From contig CAWETB010000012.1 in assembly GCA_963811885.1 (NCBI GenBank), positions 248,001 to 312,000 on the forward strand: a stretch of DNA of 64,000 bases. The letters run 5' to 3'. Of this stretch, positions 38,662 to 47,744 are shown in pieces. Under the pieces are notes generated by a model. That model had not been told where the DNA came from. It was given only the letters and a program-made list of their open reading frames with translations, and ran no database searches. Within the stretch, counting starts at the first letter, position 1, and every line of letters begins with the position of its first letter. A program made the position numbers and the translations under genes. The stretch is from Gaiellasilicea sp963811885. GTDB lineage: Bacteria > Actinomycetota > Thermoleophilia > Gaiellales > Gaiellaceae.

Positions 38662-38679
38662 CTTCTGACCGGTCAGAAG
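38662..38679. repeat. 18-bp perfect palindrome CTTCTGACCGGTCAGAAG
   Basis: A perfect palindrome centred at 38670/38671 that covers the stop codon of the small membrane protein gene (minus strand). It could be a second terminator arm without a loop, or a protein-binding site. No second copy was noticed in the window. Confidence 0.5.
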
Positions 38680-38972
38680 TCCGTCGAGTTCGATCCGTTC
38701 GTACCGGACGAGTCGCCCGAGCCGCTGCCCGAGTCTCCTCCGGAGCCGCCGCCCGAACCGTCCTGATGGTCCGGACAGTCGTCCGCCGACGGAGCCGGCT
38801 CCTCCTGGCTCTGTACGAACTCGGACGCCGGCTGGCTGCTCCCCGGGTCGCTCGACGCCGAGGACGAGCCTCCACCTGCGAGCGCGGTCGCCGCCCAGAT
38901 CGCGGCGACGGCGAACGCGGCCGCCAGCAGCGCGAGCAACACCGGGGCGTTGCTCTTGCGGGCTCGTTCCAT
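38673..38972 (-). CDS. Small membrane-anchored protein with Ser/Gly-rich tail
   Basis: A 99-residue protein with one N-terminal membrane helix (VLLALLAAAFAVAAIWAATAL) and a low-complexity extracytoplasmic tail rich in Ser, Gly, Asp and Pro (DGSGGGSGGDSGSGSGDSSG). No family is recognised. I chose the ATG at 38972 because an exceptionally strong GGAAGGAGGTGAT ribosome-binding site stands just upstream. It follows the VWA gene by 29 bases and is the last gene of the second MoxR operon. Confidence 0.65.
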   Translation of the reverse strand: MERARKSNAPVLLALLAAAFAVAAIWAATALAGGGSSSASSDPGSSQPASEFVQSQEEPAPSADDCPDHQDGSGGGSGGDSGSGSGDSSGTNGSNSTDF

Positions 38973-39001
38973 CTCGATCACCTCCTTCCGTTCGTCGCGG
39001 G

Positions 39002-39979
39002 TCAAGGAATCCGGCCGAACCAGAGCATCGAGAGCGCTCCTCCGAGCAGGAGCAGCACGGCGCCGGCGGCGGTGAAGAGGACGGTCAGCTCCCGCTGCTC
39101 CTCGTCCACCCCGACCTGCGAGCCGATCTCGTCGTAGACGCTCTTCAGGGAGTCCTGGTCGGCGGCCTCGAAGAACTTGCCGCCGGTCATCTCGGCCACC
39201 TGGCCCAGGGTCTCGGGATCGGGCGGAACGCGGATCGTCCGCATGCCGCCGTAGCCGTCCGGCCCCTGCACCGTGCCCTGATCCGTCCCGAGCGCGACCG
39301 TGTAGACCGGCACCTTGGCGTCGACGGCCTTCTGCGCCGCCTCGAGCGGCTCGAAGTCGCCGGTCGTGTTCGCGCCGTCGGAGAGCACGAGCACGACGAC
39401 CGGAGTGTCGCTTTCCTTCGCGGCGGCGAGCTCCTGGTCGAGGCTCGTCACGCCGAGATCGACCGAGCGGGCGATCGCATCGCCGAGGGCGGTGCCGTTG
39501 TCGGCCTGAAGCGCACTCAGGCCGCGCAGTGCCTCGTCCCGGTCATCGGTGACGGGCACGACGACGTCGGCCTGGTCCGAGAACGAGACGACGCCGACGC
39601 GGAAGCCCTTCGGCAGGTCCTTGACGAACGAGCTCGCCGCCTCGCGCGCCGCCGTCATCCGGTCGGGAGCGACGTCGGTGGCGGTCATCGAGCCGGAGCT
39701 GTCCATCGCGAGGATCACCGTTGCCTCCTCGCGAGCCACGGCCACGGCGACCTGCGGCCTGGCCATGCCGATCACGAGGGCGGTCAGGGCGAGCAGTGCG
39801 AACGCCGCCGGGATGTGACGCCGCCAGCGCGGCGAGTCGGCGACGATGTTCTCGAGCAGGTCGAAGTTCGTGAACCGGACGACGTAGCGGCGCCGTCTGT
39901 GCTGCACGACGATGTACGCGATCAGGGCCAGCGCAACGAGGACGAGGCCCAGAAGGGCGATCGGCCAGCCGAAGCTCAT
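39002..39979 (-). CDS. VWA domain-containing membrane protein (BatA-like)
   Basis: Two N-terminal membrane helices (about 5-25 and 55-75) are followed by a von Willebrand A domain. The MIDAS motif is ILAMDSSGSMTATDV, with Thr in DNGTALGDAIARSV and Asp in VLVLSDGANTTGD. A C-terminal helix (VLFTAAGAVLLLLGGALSML) re-enters the membrane. The order helix-helix-VWA-helix is that of BatA/BatB proteins coded with MoxR. It overlaps the DUF58 gene by 4 bases. Probable role: metal-dependent adhesion or assembly at the cell envelope. Confidence 0.9.
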   Translation of the reverse strand: MSFGWPIALLGLVLVALALIAYIVVQHRRRRYVVRFTNFDLLENIVADSPRWRRHIPAAFALLALTALVIGMARPQVAVAVAREEATVILAMDSSGSMTATDVAPDRMTAAREAASSFVKDLPKGFRVGVVSFSDQADVVVPVTDDRDEALRGLSALQADNGTALGDAIARSVDLGVTSLDQELAAAKESDTPVVVLVLSDGANTTGDFEPLEAAQKAVDAKVPVYTVALGTDQGTVQGPDGYGGMRTIRVPPDPETLGQVAEMTGGKFFEAADQDSLKSVYDEIGSQVGVDEEQRELTVLFTAAGAVLLLLGGALSMLWFGRIP

Positions 39980-40908
39980 CGCCGCCTCCCCTCGGTCTGA
40001 AGGAAGCCGACGAGCCGGCGGAGCCAGTCGCCCGACGTCGAGAGGGTCAGATGCGGCACGCCGAGCGAGCGCAGCTCGCGGGCGAGTGCGTTGCGGTCGG
40101 CCGCCGCCTCTTCGCCGAACCGCTGCCGCAGCTTGCGGCTACGGGTGTCGACGCGCAGCTGGCGTCCGGACTCGGGATCGACGAGCCAGAGGTCGCCGAC
40201 GTCCGGCAGCTCCTGCTCGCGCGGGTCCTGGATCTCGACGGCGACGACGTCGTGGCGCGCCGCCAGGTGGAGCAGCCGCGGCCGCCAGTCGCGGGGCCCG
40301 CGAAAGTCGGACACGACGACGATCACCGAGCGCCGCCGTGCCAGACGGCCGATCCGAGTCAGTGCGGCGCCGAGCGACGTCGGCCCCATGGGCTCGAGAT
40401 CGGGCTCCCGCCGCAGTGCCTGCAGGAGCGCGACCAGGCCGCGGTCGCCCTGGCGTGCCGGCGAAGCGACGGGGTTGCGATCGCCGAAGGTGGCGAGCGC
40501 GAGCCGGTTGCCGCGACGGACCGCGAAGTGCCCGATCGCGAGCGAGACGCCTTCGGCGACGTCCCACTTCCGTCGGTCGGCGGTGCCGAAGGTCATCGAG
40601 GCCGACGTGTCGAGCAGAAGCCACGTCTCGACAGCCCGCTCGGCGACGTTGACCCGGACATGCGGCTCACCGGTGCGGGCGGTGACGTTCCAGTCGATCA
40701 TGCGGACGTCGTCACCCGGCGCGTACGGCCGCACCTGCGCCAGCTCGGTTCCGTCGCCCGTTGCCCACGAGCGGTGGTCGCCGGCGAGCAGCCCGTCGAT
40801 TCTCCGGCGCACGGTCAGGTCGACCTTGCGCAGGAGCGCAGCCGGGAGCGGCCCGGGGCCCGGTCGGCCGGGTGTGCGGGTCGGTCGGAGTGCGTTGACC
40901 GTGCTCAT
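39976..40908 (-). CDS. DUF58 domain-containing protein (second MoxR locus)
   Basis: The DUF58 core is LAQVRPYAPGDDVRMIDWNV followed by TARTGEPHVRVNVAERAVET, then the VWA-like TWLLLDTSASMTFGTADRRK and VIVVVSDFRGPRDWRPRL. Unlike the first DUF58 protein (4960-6234) it has no N-terminal membrane helices and is shorter, 310 residues. It is therefore likely cytoplasmic and of a different subfamily. It overlaps both neighbours by 4 bases. Confidence 0.9.
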   Translation of the reverse strand: MSTVNALRPTRTPGRPGPGPLPAALLRKVDLTVRRRIDGLLAGDHRSWATGDGTELAQVRPYAPGDDVRMIDWNVTARTGEPHVRVNVAERAVETWLLLDTSASMTFGTADRRKWDVAEGVSLAIGHFAVRRGNRLALATFGDRNPVASPARQGDRGLVALLQALRREPDLEPMGPTSLGAALTRIGRLARRRSVIVVVSDFRGPRDWRPRLLHLAARHDVVAVEIQDPREQELPDVGDLWLVDPESGRQLRVDTRSRKLRQRFGEEAAADRNALARELRSLGVPHLTLSTSGDWLRRLVGFLQTEGRRR

Positions 40909-41918
40909 GCGACGTCCTGCCGGGCGAGGTCGAGCTGCGGCATCGCGATCGTCTCGAGCACGCGGTCGAGGATCGAGTCCGCGTCGACGCCCTCGGCGAG
41001 CGCCTCGTAGCTGAGCACGAGCCGGTGGCGAAGCACGTCCTTGGCCAGCTCGCGGACGTCCTGGGGGAGGGCGTAGCGGCGTCCGCGCAGGAGCGCGAGC
41101 GCGCGCGCGCCGACGACGAGGTTGATCGGCCCGCGGGGGCTGGCGCCGTACTCGACGTAGCCGGCGAGCTCCTCGAGCCCGTTGTCCGCCAGGCGGCGCG
41201 TCGCCGTCGCGATCGCGAGTGCATAGCGGGAGACAGCCGGATCGACGTAGACGCGCCGGGTGGCGGCCTGCAGCTCCGCGAGCTCCTCGACCGAGAGCAG
41301 GCTCTCGACGACGACGGGCTCGGCGAGCGCACGCTCGATCACGGTCAGCTCGTCCGCCTCGGCCGGGTAGTCGACGAGCACCTTGAGCATGAACCGGTCG
41401 ACCTGCGCCTCGGGAAGCGGATACGTGCCCTCGGACTCGATCGGGTTCTGCGTCGCCATGACGAGGAAGGGCGAGGGAACGGCGTGGGTCTCCTTGCCGA
41501 TCGTGACCTGCCGCTCCTGCATCACCTCGAGCAGCGCCGACTGCACCTTCGCGGGCGCGCGGTTGATCTCGTCTGCGAGCAGGAAGTTGCAGAAGACCGG
41601 GCCGAGCTCCGTGTCGAAGCCGGCGTTGCCGCCGCGGTACATCCGCGTCCCGACGAGGTCTGCCGGCACGAGGTCGGGCGTGAACTGCACCCGCTGGAAG
41701 CTGCCCCCGAGCACGTCGGCGACCGTCTTGATCGTCAATGTCTTCGCCAGGCCGGGCACGCCTTCGATCAGAAGGTGGCCGCCCGCCAGCAGGCAGACGA
41801 AGACGCGTTCCAGCATCTCGTCCTGGCCGGCGATCACGCGCTTGATCTCGAAGAGCGCGCTCTCGACCACGTCGCGGTCGGCGCCGGTCTCGAGTGCTCT
41901 CAGTGAGTGTCGTTCCAT
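40905..41918 (-). CDS. MoxR-family AAA+ ATPase (second locus)
   Basis: AAA_3 ATPase of 337 residues. Key segments are HLLIEGVPGLAKTLTIKTVA (Walker A variant), NFLLADEINRAPAKVQSALL (Walker B), LVMATQNPIESEGTYPLPEA and GASPRGPINLVVGARALAL. It heads the operon moxR-DUF58-VWA-small protein. An AAGGAG site lies six bases before the ATG. Four 11-bp-spaced repeats at 41968-42007 stand 50-90 bases upstream, suggesting control by the nearby OmpR-type regulator. Confidence 0.93.
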   Translation of the reverse strand: MERHSLRALETGADRDVVESALFEIKRVIAGQDEMLERVFVCLLAGGHLLIEGVPGLAKTLTIKTVADVLGGSFQRVQFTPDLVPADLVGTRMYRGGNAGFDTELGPVFCNFLLADEINRAPAKVQSALLEVMQERQVTIGKETHAVPSPFLVMATQNPIESEGTYPLPEAQVDRFMLKVLVDYPAEADELTVIERALAEPVVVESLLSVEELAELQAATRRVYVDPAVSRYALAIATATRRLADNGLEELAGYVEYGASPRGPINLVVGARALALLRGRRYALPQDVRELAKDVLRHRLVLSYEALAEGVDADSILDRVLETIAMPQLDLARQDVA

Positions 41919-41967
41919 GCTCTGCTCCTTGGGTCTGGATTGGTTGGCTCCAGACTTCCGACGCGGT

Positions 41968-42007
41968 CTAAGAGCAGCGTGAGAGCAACCTGAGAATCGT
42001 CTGAGAA
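41968..42007. promoter_or_regulatory. Four-copy direct repeat, operator upstream of moxR
   Basis: CTAAGAG (41968), GTGAGAG (41979), CTGAGAA (41990) and CTGAGAA (42001) begin exactly 11 bases apart, a 7+4 arrangement like the Pho box of OmpR/PhoB-type regulators. On the minus strand this is a series of TTCTCAG-like units facing moxR. Confidence 0.7.
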
Positions 42008-42091
42008 TGTGCGCAGATGCAGGGCTGCACGAAGGCCGGCGACCGTCGCTCGGGACGGTCGCCGGCTCGTGGGGGATGGTGCGAACGAGTC

Positions 42092-42646
42092 TTACGGGCC
42101 GTGGTGGCCGCGGCCGCCGCCGAAGCCGCCGTGGAACCCGAACCGGCTCTGCTTGTACCCCGGCAGATCGGCGTCGGCGAGGTCGGCCTTCGCTTCGGCC
42201 GCCTCAGCGGCGTCGATGTCGCCGTCCTCGAGGGCAGCGTCGATCTGCGCGGTGATCAACGCTTTGCGGGCCGAACGGAACCCGGTGTTGAGCTGGGCTG
42301 TCGTGATCCCGAGCTCCTTCGCGACCGTGCTCGCCCGGCTGAGGGAATACGCAGTGTTGAGGTTGTCCTGCGCCTCTTCCTTCAGGTCGGCTGCCTCGTC
42401 GGCATCGATGTCCTCGTCCGCAGCCGCCTCGTTGATCTGGGTCACGGCGGAGGCGACGATCGCCGCCTTCAGCTTTGCCGGCGTCACGTTCAGCTGCTTC
42501 GCGGCCGCGTTGACCAGCTTCGTCGTGCTGACGCCGTGCGGGCCGCCCTTGCCTCCGTGCGCCGACGCAGCCGTGGCGCCGAGCGCGAGCACGGCCGCAG
42601 CCGCGAGCGAGAGGATCAGAGTCACCTTCATGGTCGCTCGTTTCAC
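42092..42646 (-). CDS. Secreted protein with two internal repeats and a His/Gly-rich tail
   Basis: About 185 residues with a Sec signal peptide (LILSLAAAAVLALGATAASA). The mature part contains two related copies of about 50 residues. One is AKQLNVTPAKLKAAI to DEDIDADEAADLKEE; the other is AKELGITTAQLNTGF to DGDIDAAEAAEAKADL. Each ends in an acidic segment that resembles the second half of an EF-hand loop. The tail is FGFHGGFGGGRGHHGP. The start may be GTG at 42646 (GGGAG four bases upstream) or ATG at 42631. Three regulator repeats lie upstream. Function is unknown; metal binding in the envelope is a guess. Confidence 0.7.
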   Translation of the reverse strand: MKRATMKVTLILSLAAAAVLALGATAASAHGGKGGPHGVSTTKLVNAAAKQLNVTPAKLKAAIVASAVTQINEAAADEDIDADEAADLKEEAQDNLNTAYSLSRASTVAKELGITTAQLNTGFRSARKALITAQIDAALEDGDIDAAEAAEAKADLADADLPGYKQSRFGFHGGFGGGRGHHGP

Positions 42647-42692
42647 TGGACTCCCTTCGTCGGGTTGTTGCCTCTGATCGAAGCAACGGCTG

Positions 42693-42721
42693 CTGTGAAA
42701 GCCCTGTGAACGGTCTGTGAG
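42693..42721. promoter_or_regulatory. Three-copy direct repeat upstream of the secreted repeat protein
   Basis: CTGTGAA (42693), CTGTGAA (42704) and CTGTGAG (42715) are spaced exactly 11 bases apart, with a weaker fourth unit CTCAGGA at 42726 inside the kinase gene end. The array lies 47-75 bases upstream of the start at 42646. Confidence 0.7.
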
Positions 42722-42726
42722 TTGTC

Positions 42727-44133
42727 TCAGGACGCCGGTGAGAGCGGGAGCTCGATGCTGAAGGTCGTCCCGCTCGCGGCGCCCGACGCGACGCTGACGC
42801 GGCCTCCATGCGCCGCCACGATCGCCGCCACGATCGAGAGCCCGAGCCCGACACCGCCGCTCGCGCGCGAGCGTGACGGATCGGCGCGATAGAACCGCTC
42901 GAAGACGCGCTGCTCGTCCTCCGGCGCCAGCCCCGGACCCTGGTCGGCGACGTCCAGGACGGCGATGTCGTCGGCCCGCGAGAGGCGGATGTCGACGGGT
43001 GTGCCGGCCGGCGTGTGGGCGCGGACGTTCGCGAGCAGGTTGTCGAGCGCCTGCCGCAGTCGGTCGCGGTCGCCCTCGACGAGCGCAGGCTCGATCTCCG
43101 TCCTGATGGGGCGGTCGGGATCGAGAGCGCGGGCGGCATCGACTGCTTCGCCGACGACGCCGTCGAGCGCCGTCGCGGCCCGGTCGAGCGGGCGGCCTTC
43201 GTCGAGCCTCGCGAGCAGGAGCAGATCGTCGACGAGCACGCTCATCCGCTCCGACTCCCTGCGGATGCCGCTCATCGAGCGCTCGAGGTCGTCCGGATTC
43301 TTCGCCGCGCCCCGTGAGAAGAGCTCGGCATATGCGCGGACCGCGGCGAGGGGCGTCCTCAGCTCGTGCGACGCGTCCGCGACGAAGCGCCGGAGCCGTC
43401 GTTCGGAGGCGTCCTTGGCCGTGAAGGCGCTCTCGATCTGACCGAGCATCGTGTTCAGTGCCAGCCCGAGCCGCCCGACTTCGGTCCTGCTCTCCGCCCG
43501 CTCGACGCGCCTGGTCAGGTCTCCGGCGGCAATCGCCTCGGCTGTCTTGCCGATCGCGTCGAGGGGCCGCAGGCCGAGGCGGACGACCCAGAGGCCGAGC
43601 GCCGCGAGCCCGGCGACCACGGCTCCCGTCACGAGCAGCTCGATCAGCAACAGGCGGCGGAGGGTCGCGTCCACGTCTGCCAGCGAGGTCGCGACGATCA
43701 CGGTCGCGCCGGAATGAGGCTCGTTCGACGCTCGCACGCGATACCGGCTCGTACCGTCCTCGGAGGAGACGGTGAAGTAGCGGGGGCCGTTCGGAGCCGC
43801 GACAACGGCCGGCAGGCGCGGCGGCGAGGCGGTTGTGTCGAAGCCGGACTGCTGTGAGGTGCAGGCGACGTCGCCGTTGCCGGTTCGCACCTGGATGAAG
43901 TCGCCGGCGTTGCCTCCTCGAGAGGGTCCGCCAGGCCCGCCTTTGCGGTCCTCGCAGTCTCCGTGGTCGAGGTGGTCGTACCCCCGCCGGGACTCCTGCA
44001 GCGCCTGGTCGGTGCGGTCGATCAGGAACGAGTGCAGCGATGTGTAGGTCGCGACGTTGGCCGCCGCCAGACCCGCCGCCGCCAGCACGATCACGCCGAG
44101 GACGAGCCGTGCGCGCAGCGAGAGGCGCGACAC
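42727..44133 (-). CDS. Two-component sensor histidine kinase (HAMP, HisKA)
   Basis: A membrane kinase of 468 residues. The first helix is LVLGVIVLAAAGLAAANVA. An extracytoplasmic domain of about 115 residues includes a Gly/Asp-rich stretch (CEDRKGGPGGPSRGG). The second helix is LLVTGAVVAGLAALGLWVV. HAMP follows, then the H-box FVADASHELRTPLAAVRAYA, the N-box LRQALDNLLANVRAHTPAG, and the G boxes VADQGPGLAPEDEQRVFERF and GGVGLGLSIVAAIVAAHGG. It begins one base after its response regulator and so forms a standard pair. Confidence 0.93.
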   Translation of the reverse strand: MSRLSLRARLVLGVIVLAAAGLAAANVATYTSLHSFLIDRTDQALQESRRGYDHLDHGDCEDRKGGPGGPSRGGNAGDFIQVRTGNGDVACTSQQSGFDTTASPPRLPAVVAAPNGPRYFTVSSEDGTSRYRVRASNEPHSGATVIVATSLADVDATLRRLLLIELLVTGAVVAGLAALGLWVVRLGLRPLDAIGKTAEAIAAGDLTRRVERAESRTEVGRLGLALNTMLGQIESAFTAKDASERRLRRFVADASHELRTPLAAVRAYAELFSRGAAKNPDDLERSMSGIRRESERMSVLVDDLLLLARLDEGRPLDRAATALDGVVGEAVDAARALDPDRPIRTEIEPALVEGDRDRLRQALDNLLANVRAHTPAGTPVDIRLSRADDIAVLDVADQGPGLAPEDEQRVFERFYRADPSRSRASGGVGLGLSIVAAIVAAHGGRVSVASGAASGTTFSIELPLSPAS

Positions 44134-44134
44134 G

Positions 44135-44839
44135 CTACTCCGCCGCCGTCGTGTCCAGCATGTAGCCCGCCTGCCGGATCGTCTTGATCAGGGGCGGGCC
44201 GGCCGCGTCGAGCTTCCGCCGGAGGTAGCTGATGTACGTCTCGACGACGTTCGCGTTCCCGCCGAAGTCGTAGTGCCAGACGTTCTGGAGGATCTGCGCC
44301 TTCGAGAGGACCCGGCGCGGGTTGAGCATGAAGTAGCGGAGGAGGCTGAATTCGGTCGCCGTGAGCGTGATCGGCGTCTCCTCGCGACGAACCTCGTGCC
44401 GCTCCTCGTCGAGGAGCAGGTCGGCGAAGCGGAGCACGTCGCCGGGGAGCTCCGACCTCGTCCGCCGGAGGATCGCTTCCGCGCGGGCGACGATCTCGGC
44501 GAGGCTGAATGGCTTCGTCACGTAGTCGTCGCCGCCCGCCCGGAGCGCCTCGACCTTGTCCTCGACGCCGTCCTTGGCGGTCAGGAAGAGGACGGCGGTC
44601 TTGAACCCCCGCGCCCGCAGGCGGCGCCCGACCTCGATCCCCTCGATGTCCGGGAGCATCCAGTCGAGAACGACGAGGTCAGGGCTCCCGATCGCGACCG
44701 CCTCGAGCGCCTCGCGGCCGGTCGAGGCCTCCGTCACCTCGTAGCCCTCGTAGCGGAGCGCGGTCGAGACGGCGTCGACGATCGACGGCTCGTCGTCGAC
44801 GACCAGGATTCGCTTGCCGTTGCCCGAGTCGCCCGTCAT
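44135..44839 (-). CDS. OmpR/PhoP-family response regulator
   Basis: The receiver domain has acidic residues in LVVDDEPS, the phosphoacceptor Asp in DLVVLDWMLPDIEG and the Lys in DDYVTKPF. The winged-helix effector has LTATEFSLLRYFMLNPRRVL, NVWHYDFGGNANVVETYISY and IKTIRQAGYML, all standard. At 234 residues it closely resembles mycobacterial PhoP/PrrA-type regulators. A two-copy 11-bp repeat lies directly before its start, consistent with autoregulation. Confidence 0.94.
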   Translation of the reverse strand: MTGDSGNGKRILVVDDEPSIVDAVSTALRYEGYEVTEASTGREALEAVAIGSPDLVVLDWMLPDIEGIEVGRRLRARGFKTAVLFLTAKDGVEDKVEALRAGGDDYVTKPFSLAEIVARAEAILRRTRSELPGDVLRFADLLLDEERHEVRREETPITLTATEFSLLRYFMLNPRRVLSKAQILQNVWHYDFGGNANVVETYISYLRRKLDAAGPPLIKTIRQAGYMLDTTAAE

Positions 44840-44862
44840 GCCGAAGATGGTGGCAGCCGTAT

Positions 44863-44880
44863 CTGAGAATCAACTGAGAA
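44863..44880. promoter_or_regulatory. Two-copy direct repeat upstream of the response regulator
   Basis: CTGAGAA at 44863 and CTGAGAA at 44874 are identical and 11 bases apart. They end 23 bases before the regulator's ATG, within the expected promoter. Confidence 0.65.
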
Positions 44881-44892
44881 ATCGAACAGGCA

Positions 44893-45348
44893 TCAGGCGG
44901 CGAGTGCGAGCACCTCCGGGCGAACGGTCACGTGCAGGACGGGCAGGTCGCACGTCTCGCACAACCGCTCGACGAGCCCGCGCGCGAGCCAGTTCGATCT
45001 TCCTTCGGGATGCGTCGCGACGACGATCTCGTCCGCGGGGAAGAGGGCGAGCGCGTCGAGAGCCGCCTGTAGCGGGTCGGCGTCGCCGATCATCCCTTCT
45101 GCATCGACGTCTGCCGACTCGAGCGCCGCCAGGCAGCCGAGCAGCCGCTCCGATGCACGGCGGCGCGCCTCGTCGCTGTCCGAGAGCCAGTGGCGCAGAC
45201 GGTCGTTGAGAGCCGGCGCGACGACGAGGACCTCGCCGCCGTCCTGGGCCGACGCGGCCACCGTCTCGTGGAGCGCAGCGCCGCCGAGCGTCTCGTTTGC
45301 GATCACGAGGATCCGCCGAGTTCGTGGTTGGGTTGAGCTGGTGGACAT
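44893..45348 (-). CDS. Universal stress protein family protein
   Basis: A 151-residue alpha/beta protein with the USP-like order of segments: RRILVIANETLGGAALHETV at the start, GEVLVVAPALN, GMIGDADPLQAALDALALFP, DEIVVATHPEGRSNWLARGL and CDLPVLHVTV at the end. The GxxG-type ATP loop is degenerate (HPEGRSNW), so nucleotide binding is uncertain. Four 11-bp-spaced repeats lie 48-87 bases upstream. It is separated from the regulator gene by the repeats at 44863-44880. Confidence 0.8.
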   Translation of the reverse strand: MSTSSTQPRTRRILVIANETLGGAALHETVAASAQDGGEVLVVAPALNDRLRHWLSDSDEARRRASERLLGCLAALESADVDAEGMIGDADPLQAALDALALFPADEIVVATHPEGRSNWLARGLVERLCETCDLPVLHVTVRPEVLALAA

Positions 45349-45395
45349 GAGGTGGCTCCTTTCGTCGTTGTCGACTTGAAGCTCACCACCTCGGT

Positions 45396-45435
45396 CTAAC
45401 CTCCGGCTAAGAGCGGGCTGTGAGTTCGCTGAGCT
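45396..45435. promoter_or_regulatory. Four-copy direct repeat between the stress protein and gltX
   Basis: CTAACCT (45396), CTAAGAG (45407), CTGTGAG (45418) and CTGAGCT (45429) are spaced exactly 11 bases. The first two resemble the distal units of the moxR array, each preceded by CGGT. It could control the stress protein (minus) and, lying upstream of the gltX promoter, gltX as well. Confidence 0.65.
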
Positions 45436-45463
45436 CTCAGGTCCGACCGCGAAGCGACGACCG

Positions 45464-45469
45464 TAGACT
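45464..45469 (+). promoter_or_regulatory. -10 element of a probable leaderless gltX transcript
   Basis: TAGACT ends exactly six bases before the gltX ATG at 45476, without a ribosome-binding site. Confidence 0.5.
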
Positions 45470-45475
45470 CAGCGC

Positions 45476-46469
45476 ATGTCCACGAGAGTCCGCTTCGCGC
45501 CGAGCCCGACGGGCTCGCTCCACCTCGGCAGCGCCCTCTCCGCAGTCGCCAACAGGCGTCGCGGTGACTGGCTGCTGCTCCGGATCGACGACACGGATCG
45601 CTCCCGCGAGGTGGACGGTGCGGTCGAGGCGATCCTCGAAGACCTGGAGTGGCTGGGCCTGCCGTGGAACGAGGGACCGTCCCGCCAGAGCGAGCGTGTC
45701 GCCCGTCATCGTGAGGCGGCGACGAGCGTGGGGGAGCCCGACGCCGACGGGTCGATCCGCTTTCGCGGCACGACGCTGCTTCGACCGGACGGCTCGCCGA
45801 CCTATCACCTGGCGAGCGTCGTCGACGACCACGACTTCGAGATCACGCACGTCGTGCGCGGCGCCGACCACCGCTCGAACACGGAGCTGCAGCGGGAGCT
45901 CTCGCGCGCGCTCGGCTTCGAGCCGCCGGAGTACGTCCACCACGGCCTGCTGCTCGGCGCGGACGGCAAGAAGCTGTCGAAGCGCGAGGGCGCGCCGACG
46001 CTGGCGCAGTACCGCGAACGAGGCGTCCCGGCCGAGGCGCTGCGGGCCTACCTCGAGGAGCTCGGCGAGCCGGCGCACGACGTGCACCTCGACGAGCCGC
46101 GGATCCGGCGGCTCGCGATCGACGCGATCGGATCGCTCTCGGACGAGGAGCTCGCCGCCCGTGCCGGGGCGCCGCCGCAGCTCGCGCGTGCGCTTCGCGG
46201 CGCGCGCGACCTCGTCGAGGCGCGCGAGATGGCCGCCGCGATCCTCGAGCCGCAGCACGTCACGTTGCCCGAGGAGGCGAGGCCGACGCTGACCCGGTTC
46301 GCCGAGCTGCGCGCCAGCGGGCTCGACGGCAAGGACATCGTTCGCGAGCTGAAGGCGGTCGGCGGCGACCTGAAGGCGCTGCGGCTCGCCCTGACCGGCG
46401 CCGAGCGCGGACCGGAGCTGTGGGCCGTGATCGCGGCGCTCCCGCAGGACGAGGCGCTGAGGCGGGTCG

Positions 46470-46483
<14 letters not shown>
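45476..46483 (+). CDS. gltX: Glutamyl-tRNA synthetase, compact form
   Basis: Class Ic synthetase charging tRNA-Glu. The HIGH motif is RFAPSPTGSLHLGSALSAVA, the KMSKS motif is KKLSKREG, and HVVRGADHRSNTELQREL is the family segment between them. Bacterial GluRS is usually 460-500 residues; this one has 335. The zinc-containing insert after the first Rossmann half (usually with YxCxCT) is absent, so RHREAA runs almost directly into DADGSIRFRG. The anticodon-binding part is reduced but still ends LKALRLALTGAERGPELWAV, a GluRS feature not seen in Glu-Q-RS. The frame is intact. It overlaps cysS by 14 bases. Confidence 0.85.

Positions 46484-47740
<1,257 letters not shown>

Positions 47741-47744
<4 letters not shown>

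Noticed and set aside
42204..43139. Minus-strand alternative frame across the kinase 3' end and the secreted protein
   Set aside because: It is an Arg/Ser-rich shadow frame of two well-supported genes.
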